Assembly: GCA_948470475.1 (NCBI GenBank)
Contig: OX419335.1
Coordinates: 31,809,780-31,873,779 of the forward strand
Reading direction: 5' to 3'
Source of the DNA: Galaxea fascicularis
Taxonomy: Eukaryota > Cnidaria > Anthozoa > Scleractinia > Euphylliidae
DNA length: 64,000 nucleotides
Program-made: the position numbers and the translations under genes
Shown: piece by piece, positions 1 through 14,100 of the stretch
How positions within the stretch are numbered: position 1 is the stretch's first letter
Layout: every line of letters starts with the position of its first letter
Notes under the pieces: generated by a model
Seen by the model: only the letters and a program-made list of their open reading frames with translations
Databases searched by the model: none
What the model was told of the DNA's origin: nothing

Positions 1-3000
1 TTGTGCGCTCCTGAGTCCAGATATAAAGAATTTGATTTATAGGATTGCTTCTGCGGTACTTACACTTGGCTTAGCTTGAAGGATGTTGAACTGCACAGCT
101 TTTATGTCCATCCAACGCTTGAGACTGAGCGACTTCCGTCTTGAGGTTCTACGTTTGCCGATATATATCAAGCGTTTGAATAGTGAGAAAGGCGGATGGA
201 GCTTCGGGAGTTCACTTTCATTTTAATAAAAAACAAACATAGAAAGCCAAACCCAAAAACCTCCTTCAGGAAATTATCCGTCTTTGCTAAACGAGGAATC
301 GAAAATTCCCATGAATTGCCGAAACGATAAATTCAACGTCTGTGTTGTGGAACATCTGTTTGCATAATTAATTAACATATGAAACTAACGTTGATTGCGG
401 ACGAATTGGGTGGGAACATCCTGTCATGTAAACGAAAGCAGGGCATTTCGTGTTCTGGATACAGGGTGTGGAAGTCATGTAATTGGATTAGTCTAAGTTA
501 AAGTGAAAGTCATGCATGCCTCGGAAATGTAACTAATTGAACAATGGACTTGTAATGTACAAAATTAAATAATTGGGAAATTAAGGATGTACGTAACAGG
601 GTGTAAACTTCCGCTTTTATCAGTAAAGTAGATAAATAGAGAAATGCTGTACGTGTCAAGTTAGACGGTGAAAAGATTCTGAAAGGATAGTGAATGGAAC
701 TTGTTACCAGATTGAACGAATGTGCCCGTGTAAGGCGAATAAAATACCAGAAAGAATACAGTCCTGAGTGTTGAACCAGAGAGCGCGGCGATTTTCCAAC
801 CGCTGAGGGAAATTCCGCAGTGCCTCACGCAGCTTCGTGCTGACAAGAGTAATGATGGAACTTCCCTGTTCCCCTAAAACTAGTCCATGTAAATCCAAAT
901 CTATCTGTCGCGCTTGTCCCAGCCACAAGTTCCTACTCTTCTGTATATCTTTCGTTAGCCTTTTGTTTGTTTGTTTGTTTTTTTTTTCGTTTTTTTTTTA
1001 AACAACAACAACACCGTCTTTATTGTACCTTGAGTTTTCTCATTGGTAATACAGAGTTGTGTAAACTAATAAATTAGAAAAGGTACGGACCTTCAGAAAT
1101 AACTTAAAATGCCAGAAGGTCATGGTAGACTCTTGTTAGAATTTGTTTTTTTATTTGGCTGTTTTCACGACCGTAGTTTGGTTGTGCAGTTTCATGGTCG
1201 CGTTATGCGCAATTTGTTGACGCCACGCGTGTCGCATTGGTTGTTGGCGAATGTCCGAAATATTTATCCGGAATCGAAGGAGCGGAGAAGTGAAATCAGG
1301 CTCACTTCTACAACTCGAAAGTGGCATAGTAGCCATTTTTCGAGTTGAAAGTGAATGACTTCTGTTTATCTCACCACCCCTCAGATTATGAAGCTTTTTT
1401 TCTAAGCCATTCCACCGAAGTAAATAATGCCTGAATAGCCTATCATAAACAGTTCTCGCTGTCATAGGGGCGGTTGTCATGGAAACTGAACAATGGAAGC
1501 CGGTTAGCTCTCGCGAAGATAGTCACAGGTGCAATTAAACCTAATAGTGGGGGGAAATAGAAAATAAAGTACTGAAAAAATTAAGGGAAGAAGTGAGCGA
1601 GTTTCTGGCTAATACCTAACTATTTTTCAGTCGCTAAGACATTGATATCATCCCTCTTCTTTCTGACTGAAACGCAAAGAGAACTTGTTCTGGCCTAACA
1701 AGCCAAAACGTCTGCTTCGATTTCGAATTTAAACAATGAACTAATGTTCGTCCGACTATGTAAATAATTTCACCTACACCTTGTTCTAGTATTAACAAAT
1801 TTTCCAAGAAAATAGTACTCAAGTAAAGCTATTGGGCGATGCCATGATTTACGAGGTGTACTTGCAAAATGTCGATCAGGCCGACGGAGATACTCTCCAA
1901 TACAGACTACATTGGCAGCGACTGATCCAACGTGGGCTACGAAGTTAGCTACAATCGAACTCACCAAATGGGAATTTGTTTTTTTCCTCTCCTTTTCGTT
2001 CCCTGCTCCTTCTGTAACTTTGAGAATTGAACAATAGCATGTTCCTTGACGGGTCAAATAGAAGGTGCTGTAATTATTCAATCAAGCTTCTATGTCGTGT
2101 CTAAACAAGACTTGATCCTGTATACATTGTTGATCGCCATGTTTAAACTCGTTTCTATCTTCTGTGGTGAAACCAAGTCTGCGAGGCAAACTGTTGGTAG
2201 CCAAGTATTAGTTTTTCTTCCTAGTCATCAAGGCGGCTTTCTGTTGGCGAAGCAACCGAAACACGGCACTTGGCATGAGATGCCCCCAGAGTCCATCACA
2301 TCGAAGTTGAAAAAATATCTCTGCCAGGTGAAAAACTACAAGACTGTATCTTCCATCTTTTGAAATGTTAATGTTATCACTCCCTCCCTCTTCTCGGTTC
2401 GTCGGTTATCTTGAGTTTAAATATGTCCGCCATCGTGAAAGAACCGATCAGTCATCAAATTGCCTTTGAGAGGTAACGCAAGCTGTTTTAATAGCGCCTA
2501 TCAAGTATCAATTTGACTGTCCACGCAACGTATGCTCATTGGTTATGATCAACTCAGAGGTATTTTAAACACCAATAAAAAATTGTGTCGTGAATAAGGG
2601 GAATCCCCGAACATAAAAGTTTCTGAATTTTCGTTAAGTGTTTTGACTGTATTCGGTTGGTCACACAGGTCATTTCAAAACGGTACTGCTGGCTCAGATA
2701 TGGACAATAATGTCTCATGCAAGACCATTGCTCCTAAACAGGAGTAATTCGAGTCAATTTGTATTATTCCAGAGTAGCTTTACTCGTATCTAATGTTTGT
2801 AAAGATCAGAAGTTACTTATGAGATGATCCAAGAATTCGTTTCATTTCCGTCATCCCAGTCTCTTTTTTGTTATGTTTGTTACGCTTTTCTGTCACAGGA
2901 ATCACGACTTCAGTTTGAATCACCTACTTGGGCAAATAACATAATGCTATTATGGGAACACTAGATAATCAGTCTCTGATTCATTCTCTTCCGTGCAAGG

Positions 3001-3809
3001 TACGAGAATCTAGGCAGTGACTCGAAAACGTCTACGAAAACCCAGGTGAACGTATTACCTGACACCATGTTGTTAACATTCAGGCCTAGGTTCTTGCGTG
3101 CATTGCAAACGGAAACGGTAACCATCCGGCATGTTGCACCGACCAGATAGCAAACGGCGTTGCAGCAGTGCAAACAATTCAGCAGATTTTCTTCCTTTGT
3201 GTTACTCGTAGGTTTATTCTGCCCGGAAGCTATATCGTAGTTAACGAGTAATAGTTTTGAAAATGATGTTGAAGAAATGCACCCTAAACATAGGTAGCTA
3301 CTTCCTCATTTCTGGCGAGTGCTCCAGCAAGCTGCTTCCGTGAGCGCATCTACGGCGAAGAAGAAGGTCCAGCGAATGGTTCATCCTGTGACCATGACAA
3401 CATTTCTTGCCGCCTGCAATTTTCAGTTTAAGCTTTCTGTTCAACATATTCACACTAGTACTTTTGATTTAACGAAAACAAATAATCATAAATCCTGATG
3501 CCGGTAAAGTTTCGCCTGAGCTTTTAAATTATGTTAGTTCATAAAGCATCGGCCATCACAGTGAACGAATACTATAACTTAAATACCTCGATCCGTTATA
3601 TGTTAGCAAACGCCTCAGTTTTAACTTCCTAATATTCACCATTCCTCAGTAGAAAGACATAGCCAGAGCACATACCCAGCGGATCACATTCCGAGCTGCA
3701 TTTAGCCAGCATGGCTATAGTTTGATTCTGACCATCTTTATTCTTCCTTCGCTGAGCAATTATTTACTTCCTTGATATCAAATTGAAGATTCCGAGAATA
3801 ATTAGCATA
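1..3809. other. No gene recognised
   Basis: Only short open frames without recognisable domains or convincing splice signals are visible on either strand. A T-rich tract lies near 971-1000. I see no terminal repeats or tRNA-like boxes. It is probably intergenic or intronic, but short exons cannot be excluded by eye. Confidence 0.4.
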
Positions 3810-4302
3810 CATTCGGCCGCGCGGTCAGCCTTAGGAAATTGCTAACTGACCGCTTAATACAGGTTGACCGTTAAAAACAGGTCTCACCAGTTGCAGCTTA
3901 AATAGTTGACCAAAAAAAGAAGATAGTGACAAGGCGAAGTAAAGACCGTTAAACGCCATGTACAATATATCCAGTGCAAAAGTATAACGTAGCCGTTTAA
4001 TAGAGGTGAAGAAAATGAAAATAACTCGACGTATATAGGGACCTTAAGAAACTGCCGACCGCGACCGCTTGAGGTGACCGTTTAATATAGGACAGTTTTA
4101 TAGTAACTGGGTAACGATCTCCGGGACTTTGGTAAGTGACCGCTTAATATGGATTGGTGGATAAACCAAATAAACTTAGTTTGAAAATCTCGTGCTCGTC
4201 GTCGCGCACGCGCTCATGGGAAATTTAAAACCCAAAAAAACCTGGACGGAGGCTGCTACCGGAAGTGGCCGCTCCGATTGGCTTAATACAGGTTTGACTG
4301 TA
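3810..4302. repeat. Pogo/Tigger-like non-autonomous repeat
   Basis: The right end reads GCTTAATACAGGTTTGACTG followed by TA, which is the form of pogo/Tigger terminal repeats with a TA target. Related motifs of the form GACCGCTTAATA or ACCGTTTAATATAGG recur near 3849, 4078 and 4138. The left boundary is not clear. No transposase frame is present, so this is a decayed MITE-type copy. The family call is inference from the terminal sequence. Confidence 0.45.
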
Positions 4303-7300
4303 ATTACGTAGTATGCAAGCCCAGCTCGCTGACATCCTTAGATGAATTTAAGAAGACTCAGGGTGCCAATAATGTATTTGCCAATTAAAGATGACTGAGT
4401 GTGTTGAAACACTGCTAGCCTTTCTGGCTTGACGAGGCAATGCCGATATTTTTTATGAACCTGAACCGTCGGGCGAGAGTGAGAAATAAGAAAAAACTAA
4501 ATAACTGGCTTTTACTAATTCGCTCGTTACACCTGCCTCGAATACGGTAGAGAATTAAAACCAGAATCTTCTCAAATCTGAATCTTTCCAAGGCTGAACA
4601 AGATAATGTATCAGTCAAATCCAAGAACGGTCATCCCCTCCAGGCATACCCCAGGCATTTAACGAGAGGTAGGCTCCGTATGCTGGGGAATTTGGCGTGA
4701 AACGCAGCCTGGTCGGGCATTTGACCGTGATCGAGAAAATGTTGACCATCCGCAACAAGCTAAAGGGTTATGTCTAAAGGATTACGTACATTAGTACGTG
4801 TAAAAGGCTAAAGCAACACGACTGAGAAAAAGGCAGCAACAAAACAATTTTAAATAAGCTTATCGCATGATGTCTCTCTGCCCCTGTACAAAAACCAACA
4901 TAAGCGTGGATTTGCTGCCGCAAAAGTTTTTTTTCTTAAATTCGTTATGAATAGGGTATAGCTATTCACGATTACTGAAAATTGGTACAGCTCGAATTGT
5001 TGTAGGTAATCTTTTACGTTTGTGTTTTCAGTGCGGACTCCTTGCAATTGATTGTTTCTTGTTTATTTTCACAGTGTATACTGACGCACAGTTTACATTT
5101 AAAAGCGCGCAACAGTTTGAATATCAAATTTGAATGTTTTAATAATAAAATGGTCTGATACGCGAGAAAAAGTCATTAAACGGCTTGGTTATCTACTTAC
5201 ATATCTACTTAATCGGTGGGGCATTTCATCATAAAACTGGCGACATAGTGGGGAATTTGCCCAAAATTTTTCTAAAAAGTCGATTTCCCCGGGGTTTGCT
5301 CGGGGAGGGGGGGGGGGGAAGGGGGGATGGGCGTTCTTGCATTTGACCGATACATAACGTGAATTAATAGCCAGCTCCCCCAGTAAACCATTTCTAAGGT
5401 GTATAATGGCTAGGTACCGCCTACAAATTGACTGCTTCTATCATAGGTGCAGATCTAGCGTCACAAGTTGAATCCTACAATCGCTTTACTTCATGGGCAA
5501 CATACAATGTGAGGTGGATTGGCGCACCCCTATAGTGATTGCTAAGCCGATACAAAGCAAATTTAGCCATTCTTTTTCGAAACAAAACTGGGCGACAACT
5601 AATTGAATTTTGTTGCCCTTACTTTTATTGGTGATGCTGTCGTTATTTTTCTCTTAAAAGTATAGGGCGCAAATTTGCATTTGCGATCGATCGTAAATGT
5701 TTAGTAGAATGTCTCTTACAGCATTTTCACCCAATCGGTTTTTCGATCCTTTTCTGGGTGCGACATTTCTGACGACTTTCCCGTCCAATCACCTCGATTA
5801 TTATACATTGGTGTCACTATCTAAATTTTGATTGGCTGGCACTGTTTTCGTTGAGGTGCCTGGTACCAGTTTTCAGCTTTTTCATGGAGTTAAATAACTT
5901 AAGGAACCAAAAAGGTAAACTGACGCCACAAGAACACTTTTGTGAGATTAAATTATGCCATTTCGTTGTTGTCGGAAATGTACAATCATCAGAAAGCGAA
6001 ACGGCAGTGGTGCTTTGTTTCGATTTGGCGACAGTAAAAGTCCCAAAAAGACAAAGTAAATGTCGTTTCTTCATGTTCTCTAAAAAAAGGATTTGTGTTA
6101 ACTTTGTTCCTTAGCAAATCTTTTCCTTTCTATAATATTGCTGAGCACGCTGGGTATCGTTCCGCCAGTACATGACTGCCAACCGCGTACCTGCAGCCTT
6201 TATTTCGCGCACGGTGGAAACAGGCTTGCTGCTCATCAATAAGCTTCATTGCTCAAACAATGTGGACCAAATAAGCTGGCTATTCCTCAAAACCCTTTAA
6301 GCATTTAACTCCAATGACTGCGCTATAGTTGATGTCATTTACATAGGCAAGTAATATAAACGTTCCGGAAAAAGCCTGATTCCGGGGACCTGACATGGTC
6401 CTGGAAGCAAAATCAGACGGATGCCAGATTTATGCAAGCAAATGCGAGACGAGTCATACTCTTAATATATGGAATCCTGAACGTAGTTTCAATAGAGCGT
6501 TAAGATTACCAAAATTACCAGTTATCAAGATGTGCCGACGTTGGCGTAATTTACGCAGATCATCAGTTACTGGCATTTCCCGCCAGTAAATTACCGATCC
6601 GACCCCAATATTCAATCGAATTGTCATATATACATATGATTTCACGAAACGTTTCGCATATGAACAAAAGAGACATACCTGTTAATTGATTGTGGACGTG
6701 TTATGCTATTTCTCTTCCGCCAGTGATTTTCACTTATTAATTGAGAACTAACCATGACTCACAGGGTGTGGCGTTTCAAATTCATTTACTGAACTTTCAC
6801 TTTCTAAACTTCGAATGTCAATAATTTGTGGAATATTGGCACGTTGTTTGTATCAAAATTACATCATAACGACTATTAACTGATAGAACGGCATGCTTAA
6901 CTGAACGAATAACACGCACAACTGGATTGGATGTGCAGCAACTGCAGCAACTCCGATTTAAGACCATAATGATCAAAATCAGGAGCCCAGTAACAGACTC
7001 CTGTCAAAATCTATACCCGTTTTCAGACCAAAACGGCTGAAAAAGCCATACGTTTTGGGGCGGCACATACCCTTGTACCTCCCGGGAGAACTAACACCTG
7101 TCTAACCACAACGGGATCAGTTTTGCCTGGCAGCAAGAGTATGAACAGCGTTAACGGAGACTTTCCATCACCGGTATCTGACAATATTTACCTATCTAGA
7201 CGTTCTTTAGGTTCCAACAATCTCAAAGTACGCATGTGCAAGATTTCAGATGTGTTTAGAATAGCAGGTAATTTAAGAAATAATTTGGCTTGATCGCCCT

Positions 7301-9359
7301 GCAACTGGCTGCAGCAAGGTACCATTTTGGCAATTTCCAGCAGGAAAGCGCAGAAAACGGTAGCAAAACAATTACTCGGCAACACTGTAACCTGTAACCG
7401 GATGGTTTTGAATATTTTACCTACGTTCGCAATAAATTTTCTGCCATCTAGGCAATTGGACCTATAACAATAACTGTGTTTATTTTCGCCAACAACTCAA
7501 GTAAATATTACGTAATCGTGATAAACAAAATCGGTGGATTATTTTTTACCATCCGGCAAATCTGGTATTCTTTAAATTTGCTTACATCTGTAATTATATC
7601 TCAGCACCAACATAAGGAGTTGTGTCATGGGCTTCCAACTGAATGAGTAGTTATATGTTATATTCAGAAAGACGGATAGAGGAAATATGTTTGTACTTTG
7701 AATTTAAACGCAAAAGGAATTGTCATTTTGAAAACGTATTCATAAATGAACATACCTTAGCTTGATTCCACGTAATATGGCAAACTATCTCAGAATTTAC
7801 CCTATCCCTAAAACAAGAATACGTAAATGATGGAACGGGGAACAGGGAACGGGGAAACTCTAAGAAACGAAGTATCGGAACCTCTCAAAACGGGAAATCT
7901 CTAAGCTGGGGCATTCCGACATGGAATTTATAAAACGAAGAGTTTCTAAAGGGGGGTAATCTGTTAAACGAGAATCTCATGTCAGGAGTAGGTCGCCGTC
8001 TCCAGCCGTTATTACCATTTGTCACTAAACTCTCCGGCTCCATGATAATTCTCCATGTCAATGATCTCAGTAAAATAAGATCATCATACTGCGTGCGTTG
8101 ATCAACACATTTTGAACGGTGTTTATATTTGTTGGGGCTATGATAAACTAACTGATATGATTTCTTTAGTCGTTCAAAATTTTGTGAAGAATCCCGCTCT
8201 ACTCTGTTCAACTACACTCACCATCAAAGACATAACTTTTCTTCAGTGATACACCTACGTTCGGGGGTGTTATACATTCCGGACCAACAGGTGGAACAGC
8301 ATTTGTAACATTTGCTGAGAAATTTGACTTTTATCACTAATTTAAGAAAGACTAATATTTAAAACTCTGTGTTGTATCTATTTTAGAGATTTCTCGTTCC
8401 CCATTCCCTAGCTCCCGCCTTGCCATTACTCCTCTTCCATATTTTAAACATATCTTTCTTCGAACAACTGCCGATTTCCGAGAATTTCCGAACACCTCGG
8501 GGAGGGAGTAGGGGGTTTGGTGGGGAAGGGTATAAGAGTACAACACATCTTGGGCTGTATGGAAAGTTTTCAACAAGAAAGAATACCTATTTTACCTCTG
8601 TACAGCTAAATCGACCATAACTTACATTTTCAAGCCGAATTTTGGAAACGTATTCCAACCTATACATAATTCGGATTAATATCGATCTAACATGGGAGGA
8701 CTATATAAGGCTTTGGAGTTTACTTTCTTAGACTATTCGACAATTTCCGAGAATTTAGTCCGGCGGGGGGTAATTCATTCTACAGCAATAGTACTATATT
8801 TGGAAAAACGGAGTTTCGTTGATCCAACTGTATCTTTACCGGCGCAAATGAAAACAAGGCAAAACTTAAAAATGTTGTTCATATTGTATTTTGCAGTCAA
8901 ATCCGAGCATTAAGAAGTGTAGCAGAAATTCTAGTTGATACACGTTTCTGGTTCAACGTTTTATATTTTACGGCGTGTTTCGACAACACAAAGCAATTGC
9001 ATCATCGCTGCTTTCATCTATACGGTCAGTCTCTCCTGTCTCATCTGTTACGGCATTGTTGTCATGGAGGATCCCTTTCAACAGTGAACACGAACGCTAA
9101 CTGCTTTTGATTTGGTAAGTAGTTATTCCTGTTTCCTTTGCTGTTAATTACAGTGTAGTAGTAGTAGTAGCAGTAGTAGTAGTAGACAGTCAACAGTAGT
9201 GCGTAAGCACTAATATATATCTCCAAGAAATAAATACAGTAGAAAAAATATATGTACCGTTAAAACAAAGGCAAGAAATAATTTAAAATAAATATGCTTG
9301 TAAAATTATATGTTGAAAACAATTAATCAAGTAAAAATTGAGAGTAATCAATCAAGCCA
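4303..9359. other. No gene recognised
   Basis: The stretch contains only short frames with no recognised domain, a G-run near 5304-5325 and a trinucleotide microsatellite at 9155-9185. A Lys/Arg-rich frame near 5955-6054 starts with ATG but is too short to name. I found no terminal repeats or tRNA-like promoters. Confidence 0.4.
9155..9185. repeat. (GTA)n microsatellite
   Basis: A run of GTA units is interrupted by a single CAG unit. This is a simple sequence repeat with no evident coding context. Confidence 0.9.
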
Positions 9360-9880
9360 GTTTACAAAATCCAGGCAGTTGTTTCTAAAATGGGTTCTGC
9401 TAGCAGTAGCTCATCCTTTAACATATTCCATAATTTTGGCGCAGGAAATTTGAACGAGGAGTTTTTCCCATAAATTGTAGTATTAACCCACTTACTACAG
9501 CTTGTTTATACCTCTAAGCCCATTAATGTTGGTTCTAGGTGTAAATAATGCTGGTATATGTAGGCAGGTATGGCTGCTTGAAAGGACTTGTGAACTAAAA
9601 TCAACATATCGAGAAATCCTCTCTTCCTCAAACTGACAAGGTCCAGACTTTACAAAAGCAGCTCATATGTGCTGACTTTATCACAAAGAATTATACGTAA
9701 AACGTATTTATTGAGGAGTTGTAATTTTTCGGAATTCCTAACGAAGACGTGCCAGATCGTGCTACAGTGCTCATACACTCCCAACTGGGTACATGATGGA
9801 CACGATTTTAAACTAGGATTTGAGCAGTTTATTATGTGTCCACTTGGCACACATATTCCCTTACAAAGGGTAAAATCCTG
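9360..9880 (-). pseudogene. LINE reverse-transcriptase C-terminal fragment
   Basis: Minus-strand frames, broken by stops and shifts, read like the part of a CR1/L2-type non-LTR retrotransposon downstream of the RT. The recognisable stretches are a Tyr/Cys-rich block with 'STIWHVFVRNSEKLQLLNK', a 'LRIILCDKVSTYELLL' block, and a terminal 'FPAPKLWNML' block that corresponds to the 'WNSLP'-like end of these ORF2 proteins. The 5' part, with the endonuclease and RT palm, is missing, as expected of a 5'-truncated insertion. Non-functional. Confidence 0.6.
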
Positions 9881-10587
9881 TTCTTGAGAACTGAATTCAG
9901 TTGAAAAATGATTCTACAGAATCTCAGCAAGTTCGCCTTCGCTTTGCAGTGTCGTCTAGGGAAATTGCTCTACAAACCTTTCCGATTCTCCGTGATTCTG
10001 CTAATTAACTTACTGTTCTTTTACCACGCCCAAACTATTTTTGCAGTAGTTTTAACTACAGTGTTGCCCTCTTATTTTAGGAAAGCGGAACATCTGAGTG
10101 AATTTCGAAATCTTTTACACAGGTCATTTTACTGTAAACGTTAACATGTACTCGGCGCCTAAGAGCTAAGGGTCGTTTGAAAAAATACTAACTTCCACAC
10201 ATAACTTATAAAACTTTTTCACTCATAAAGGATCTTAATTAATCCTGATCAATTCTAGATAATTCTGGAAATTCTAAAAGTACTCCGGTCAACCGACTGT
10301 ATGCCGGAAAAAAAGGAGCCTATGTGTTACTCATCCATCACTTGCACTCAAAGCCGGAGCGGTTCTCGTATACCTAATCTCGCGTATCTATTGTGATTTA
10401 CTTATTGTTAAATAACACCATAAAAAAAGTTTTTATCCGTTCGGTAGCTTATATCCGAAACAAAAGGAAGCAACTAAGCAAAATTTGTAGCAAAATAGGT
10501 TGCCGATTTCTCTAATGACAATTCGGTATGCAAACTCGTGAATGATCTTCTCGCTCCGAAGTCTCGATGTTTTTGTAGTTTATCTAA
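9881..10587. other. No gene recognised
   Basis: A short plus-strand frame at 9908-10144 is hydrophobic but has no family signature. Otherwise this is AT-rich unassigned DNA up to the TAA target site at 10585-10587. Confidence 0.35.
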
Positions 10588-10851
10588 AGGCCCTAGCAAA
10601 CGGCTTCAACATTTGCTTCAACATCCATTCGATTTTGTTGAACGCTGTTGGAAGGTTGTTGAATGACGTTGAACGGTGGGATGACAAACGGGTTCAACAT
10701 TTCATTCAACAAAACGTAGCAAGTGGCCTGGTAATTGGTGACCATGGTTACGTCTTCTTCATTGGGCATGCGCTTGTTCAACAATGTTGAAAGAGCGGGG
10801 CAAACGACTTCAACTCCGTTTCAACATTCCGAACATTCCAGAGAACAAAAG

Positions 10852-10982
10852 TGTTATGTTTTTGGGAGTAGAAGAACACACACATGCACTCAAGATTGTA
10901 GCACTCAAGAACACACCTTTATGAGCATGCGCATGTGGCAAATACCGCTGTATACAATATCTACATATCGTACTACATATCA
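10852..10982 (-). repeat. 3' LTR of the Gypsy element
   Basis: 131 bp, identical by eye to 15316-15446. It starts TGTTATG and ends ATATCA on the plus strand, and it lies downstream of gag-pol in the element's orientation. Confidence 0.95.
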
Positions 10983-10993
10983 CCTCCTTCCTT
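10983..10993 (-). promoter_or_regulatory. Polypurine tract
   Basis: On the minus strand AAGGAAGGAGG directly abuts the 3' LTR. This is the expected position of the plus-strand primer for reverse transcription. Confidence 0.8.
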
Positions 10994-11189
10994 AAATTCT
11001 GCACAGGCTGAACAACAAGGTGAATTCTCAATAACAAGGAGAACAACAACAGCAAAAAGGGAAAACTAAACTGGAGTTAGACGTGTCCTAAGCAATGATG
11101 TCTCTAATAAGTTTGTAAACGCTATTAAGAGTCATGAGCAATGTCCTGTTAAAATCGCAGTGAGCAGTCCACAAGCAAGGTACAGTTCC

Positions 11190-14100
11190 TTAAAGTTCCG
11201 TAATCAGTCTCTTTGGAGTTGTAATGACACGAGACGAACGGCGTAGAACTGGAAGGCTTGGTGGAGGTGTCAAGGTGACTTCTGGAGCTGGCTGAGGTCC
11301 AGAAGCATCTGTTTGCATGGCAGCTTGCTCAACCACAGGTTGAAACTCTCTGTGTGCCTCTTGGGAGGAGTTTAAGGATTCTCTAGAGGCAGTGTGTTGG
11401 GGCCCTACAGTTCTGCGGAGGTCTGAAGACACTACTGGTGTTAAAGGCTCTTGGACAACAGGTGGAGCCCTGATGGGAGTGGGCACGTGCGGAGCTGCAG
11501 TCTGGTTCTGAAGAGGGCCTTCCAGTAGGTCATCAATATGACGGCGCCACAGTCGGCCATCATCCAGTTGGATGCAGTATGAGGCCGGAGCATGTTGTGT
11601 AACAATAGTGCCTGTGCGCCACTTTTCTTTGGAGAGGTGGTCCCTTGCAAGAACTCTGTCTCCAGGTGAGAGTGTCCTGAATTTGGTGTGTCGGTCGTAA
11701 TAAGTCTTCATCTTGGTTTGGGTGTTAGTGACATGCAAGCTGATGTCGGGATGGACCAAGGATAGTCGCGTGCGGAGTTCCCTCTGCAGAAATAGTTTGG
11801 CAGGTGTGGTGCCAGTTGTAGCGTGCTGAGTACTACGATAAGAGAGAAGAAAGTTTTGGATACGCAGTTGTAAAGTTCCATCTCTTTCTGATGCTTGCAG
11901 AAATTTCTTGAAAGTTTGAACAAAACGCTCCGCTTGGCCATTGGCGGCGGGATGGTATGGTGACACCAACACGCGCTGTATGCCATTGAGCTTCAGGAAA
12001 TCCCCATATTCTTTTGATTGAAAGGGGGGTCCGTTGTCGCTGACAACTTGCTCTGGGAATCCATATCGGGTGAAGAGGTTGGAAAGGACACTGATAGTAG
12101 CTGCTGCATCAGTGCTTCTCATAGGTCCTGCCACTTCAGGCCATTTGGAGTACGCATCTACCAGGATAAGGTAGTGTTTCCCTTCAGAAGTGGCAAAATC
12201 GACATGGACTCTCTTCCAAGGACCAGAGGGCCATGTCCATGGACAGAGGGGTGCTGCAGGTGGTGCATTCCGTGTTTTGGAACACTGTCGGCATGCACGG
12301 GTAATCCGCTCAAGATCGGCATCTAACTTAGGCCACCACACATGGCTCCGAGCCATGGACTTCATTCTGGCCACTCCAGGATGAGACCAGTGGAGCTCCT
12401 TCAGAATTGGTTCTCTCAGGTTTGGAGGGATGATAACTCTCAATCCCCAAATAAGGCAACCCTGTTCAATTGAAAGTTCATGACGTCGTATGAAGTAAGG
12501 CTTGATATCTGGATCATGGCATTCCTGAATGTTCCAACCATTCTGTGTGAAGGCCAACACCTTTGCGAGAGTCTTGTCGTGAGCCGTATCTTTAGCAATC
12601 TGATGGGCCTTGACAGGGTGTCGTGTGACTTGCTGGGCTGCAACATGGAAGATTGGGCTCTCAACGCTTGCATCACGTTTGAACTCGAGTGGAAGCCGGG
12701 ATAAAGCATCAGCATTGGCAATGTCGCTGGAAGACTTGTACTTAATGTCATAACGGTAGGATGACAGCAGAATTGCCCAACGCTGGAGGCGAGATGCCGC
12801 AAGGACTGGCGTAGCACCTTGAGGTGAAAATATCTTCAGTAAGGGCTTGTGGTCAGTGTGGAGAGTGAATTTCCTTCCAAAAAGGTACATGTAGAATTTT
12901 GTCACGCCAAATACTATGGCAAGGCCCTCCTTTTCAATTTGGCTGTAATTCTTTTCTGCTGAGCTGAGGGATCTGGAGGCATAGGCGATGGGTCTTTCCA
13001 CGCCATCTGGGAACTGATGAGAGATTACTGCTCCGATACCATACTGACTGGCATCGCACTCTAAAACAATGGGCAGGTCAGGATTGAAGTGGACCAACAC
13101 CTTTGAGGATGTGAGAGACTCCTTGGCAAGTCGGAAGGCCTGGTCGCAGGCTGCTGTCCACTGGAATTCCTTGTTCTTCTGCAACAGCTGGTTGAGAGGA
13201 TGAACAATGGTGCTTAAGTTTGGAATGAACTTGCCATGATAGTTAAGTAGCCCAAGGAATGCTCGTACTTGGGTGGCATTTTCCGGTGTGGGGGCAGACT
13301 TGATAGCTTCAACTTTCTCTTCTGTAGGAGAGATTCCATCAGCAGAGAGTTTGTAACCCATGTATGTCACAGTCCTTTGCATAAATTTGCATTTGCTCAA
13401 TTTAAGCCTGAAACCATACTCTTGAAGCCGGGTTAATACACGTGCTAAATTGCTAAGGTGCTCAGCATCATCTTTCCCAGTGAGGAGAATGTCATCCTGG
13501 ATACAAGCAACTTGGTCTAACCCCTGCAAGATGACGTCCATGGTGCGCTGGAAGACTGCGGGCGATGATGCAATGCCAAATGGTAAACGGGTATAACGGT
13601 AGAGGCCACGGTGGGTGTTTATGGTGACAAACTTCTGACTCTCTTCATCGATGGTAAGCTGCTGATATGCATTCTTTAAATCCAGCTTTGTGTATTTTTG
13701 TCCACCCCTGAGCTTGTGAAAGACATCCTCTGGTAGTGGAATTGGGTAACTTGGCACATTTAAATGAGGGTTAACTGTGATGGCATAGTTTCCACAGGAC
13801 CGAGTACTCCCATCAGACTTGGGAACATGCACCATGGGCGTGGCCCAATCACTGAATTCAACTTTACGAATTATACCATCTCGCTCGAGGCGATTGTATT
13901 CATCTTCAACTGCTTGCTGAAGTGCATAAGGCACAGTTCTGGCTCTGAAGAATTTTGGTGAAACCCCCTCTTTCAGTTCAAGTTTGGCAGACAGTCCTTT
14001 AATAGTTCCGAGTTCATCCTTGAATAAATCAGAGTGGTTTTGAATGACAACATGCAGCTTTTGAGTGACTTCGGACGAAACTGGAGTCTCAGTAACATGT

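Noticed and set aside
9155..9185. CRISPR-like array
   Set aside because: It is a simple trinucleotide microsatellite; no repeat-spacer structure exists anywhere in the window.
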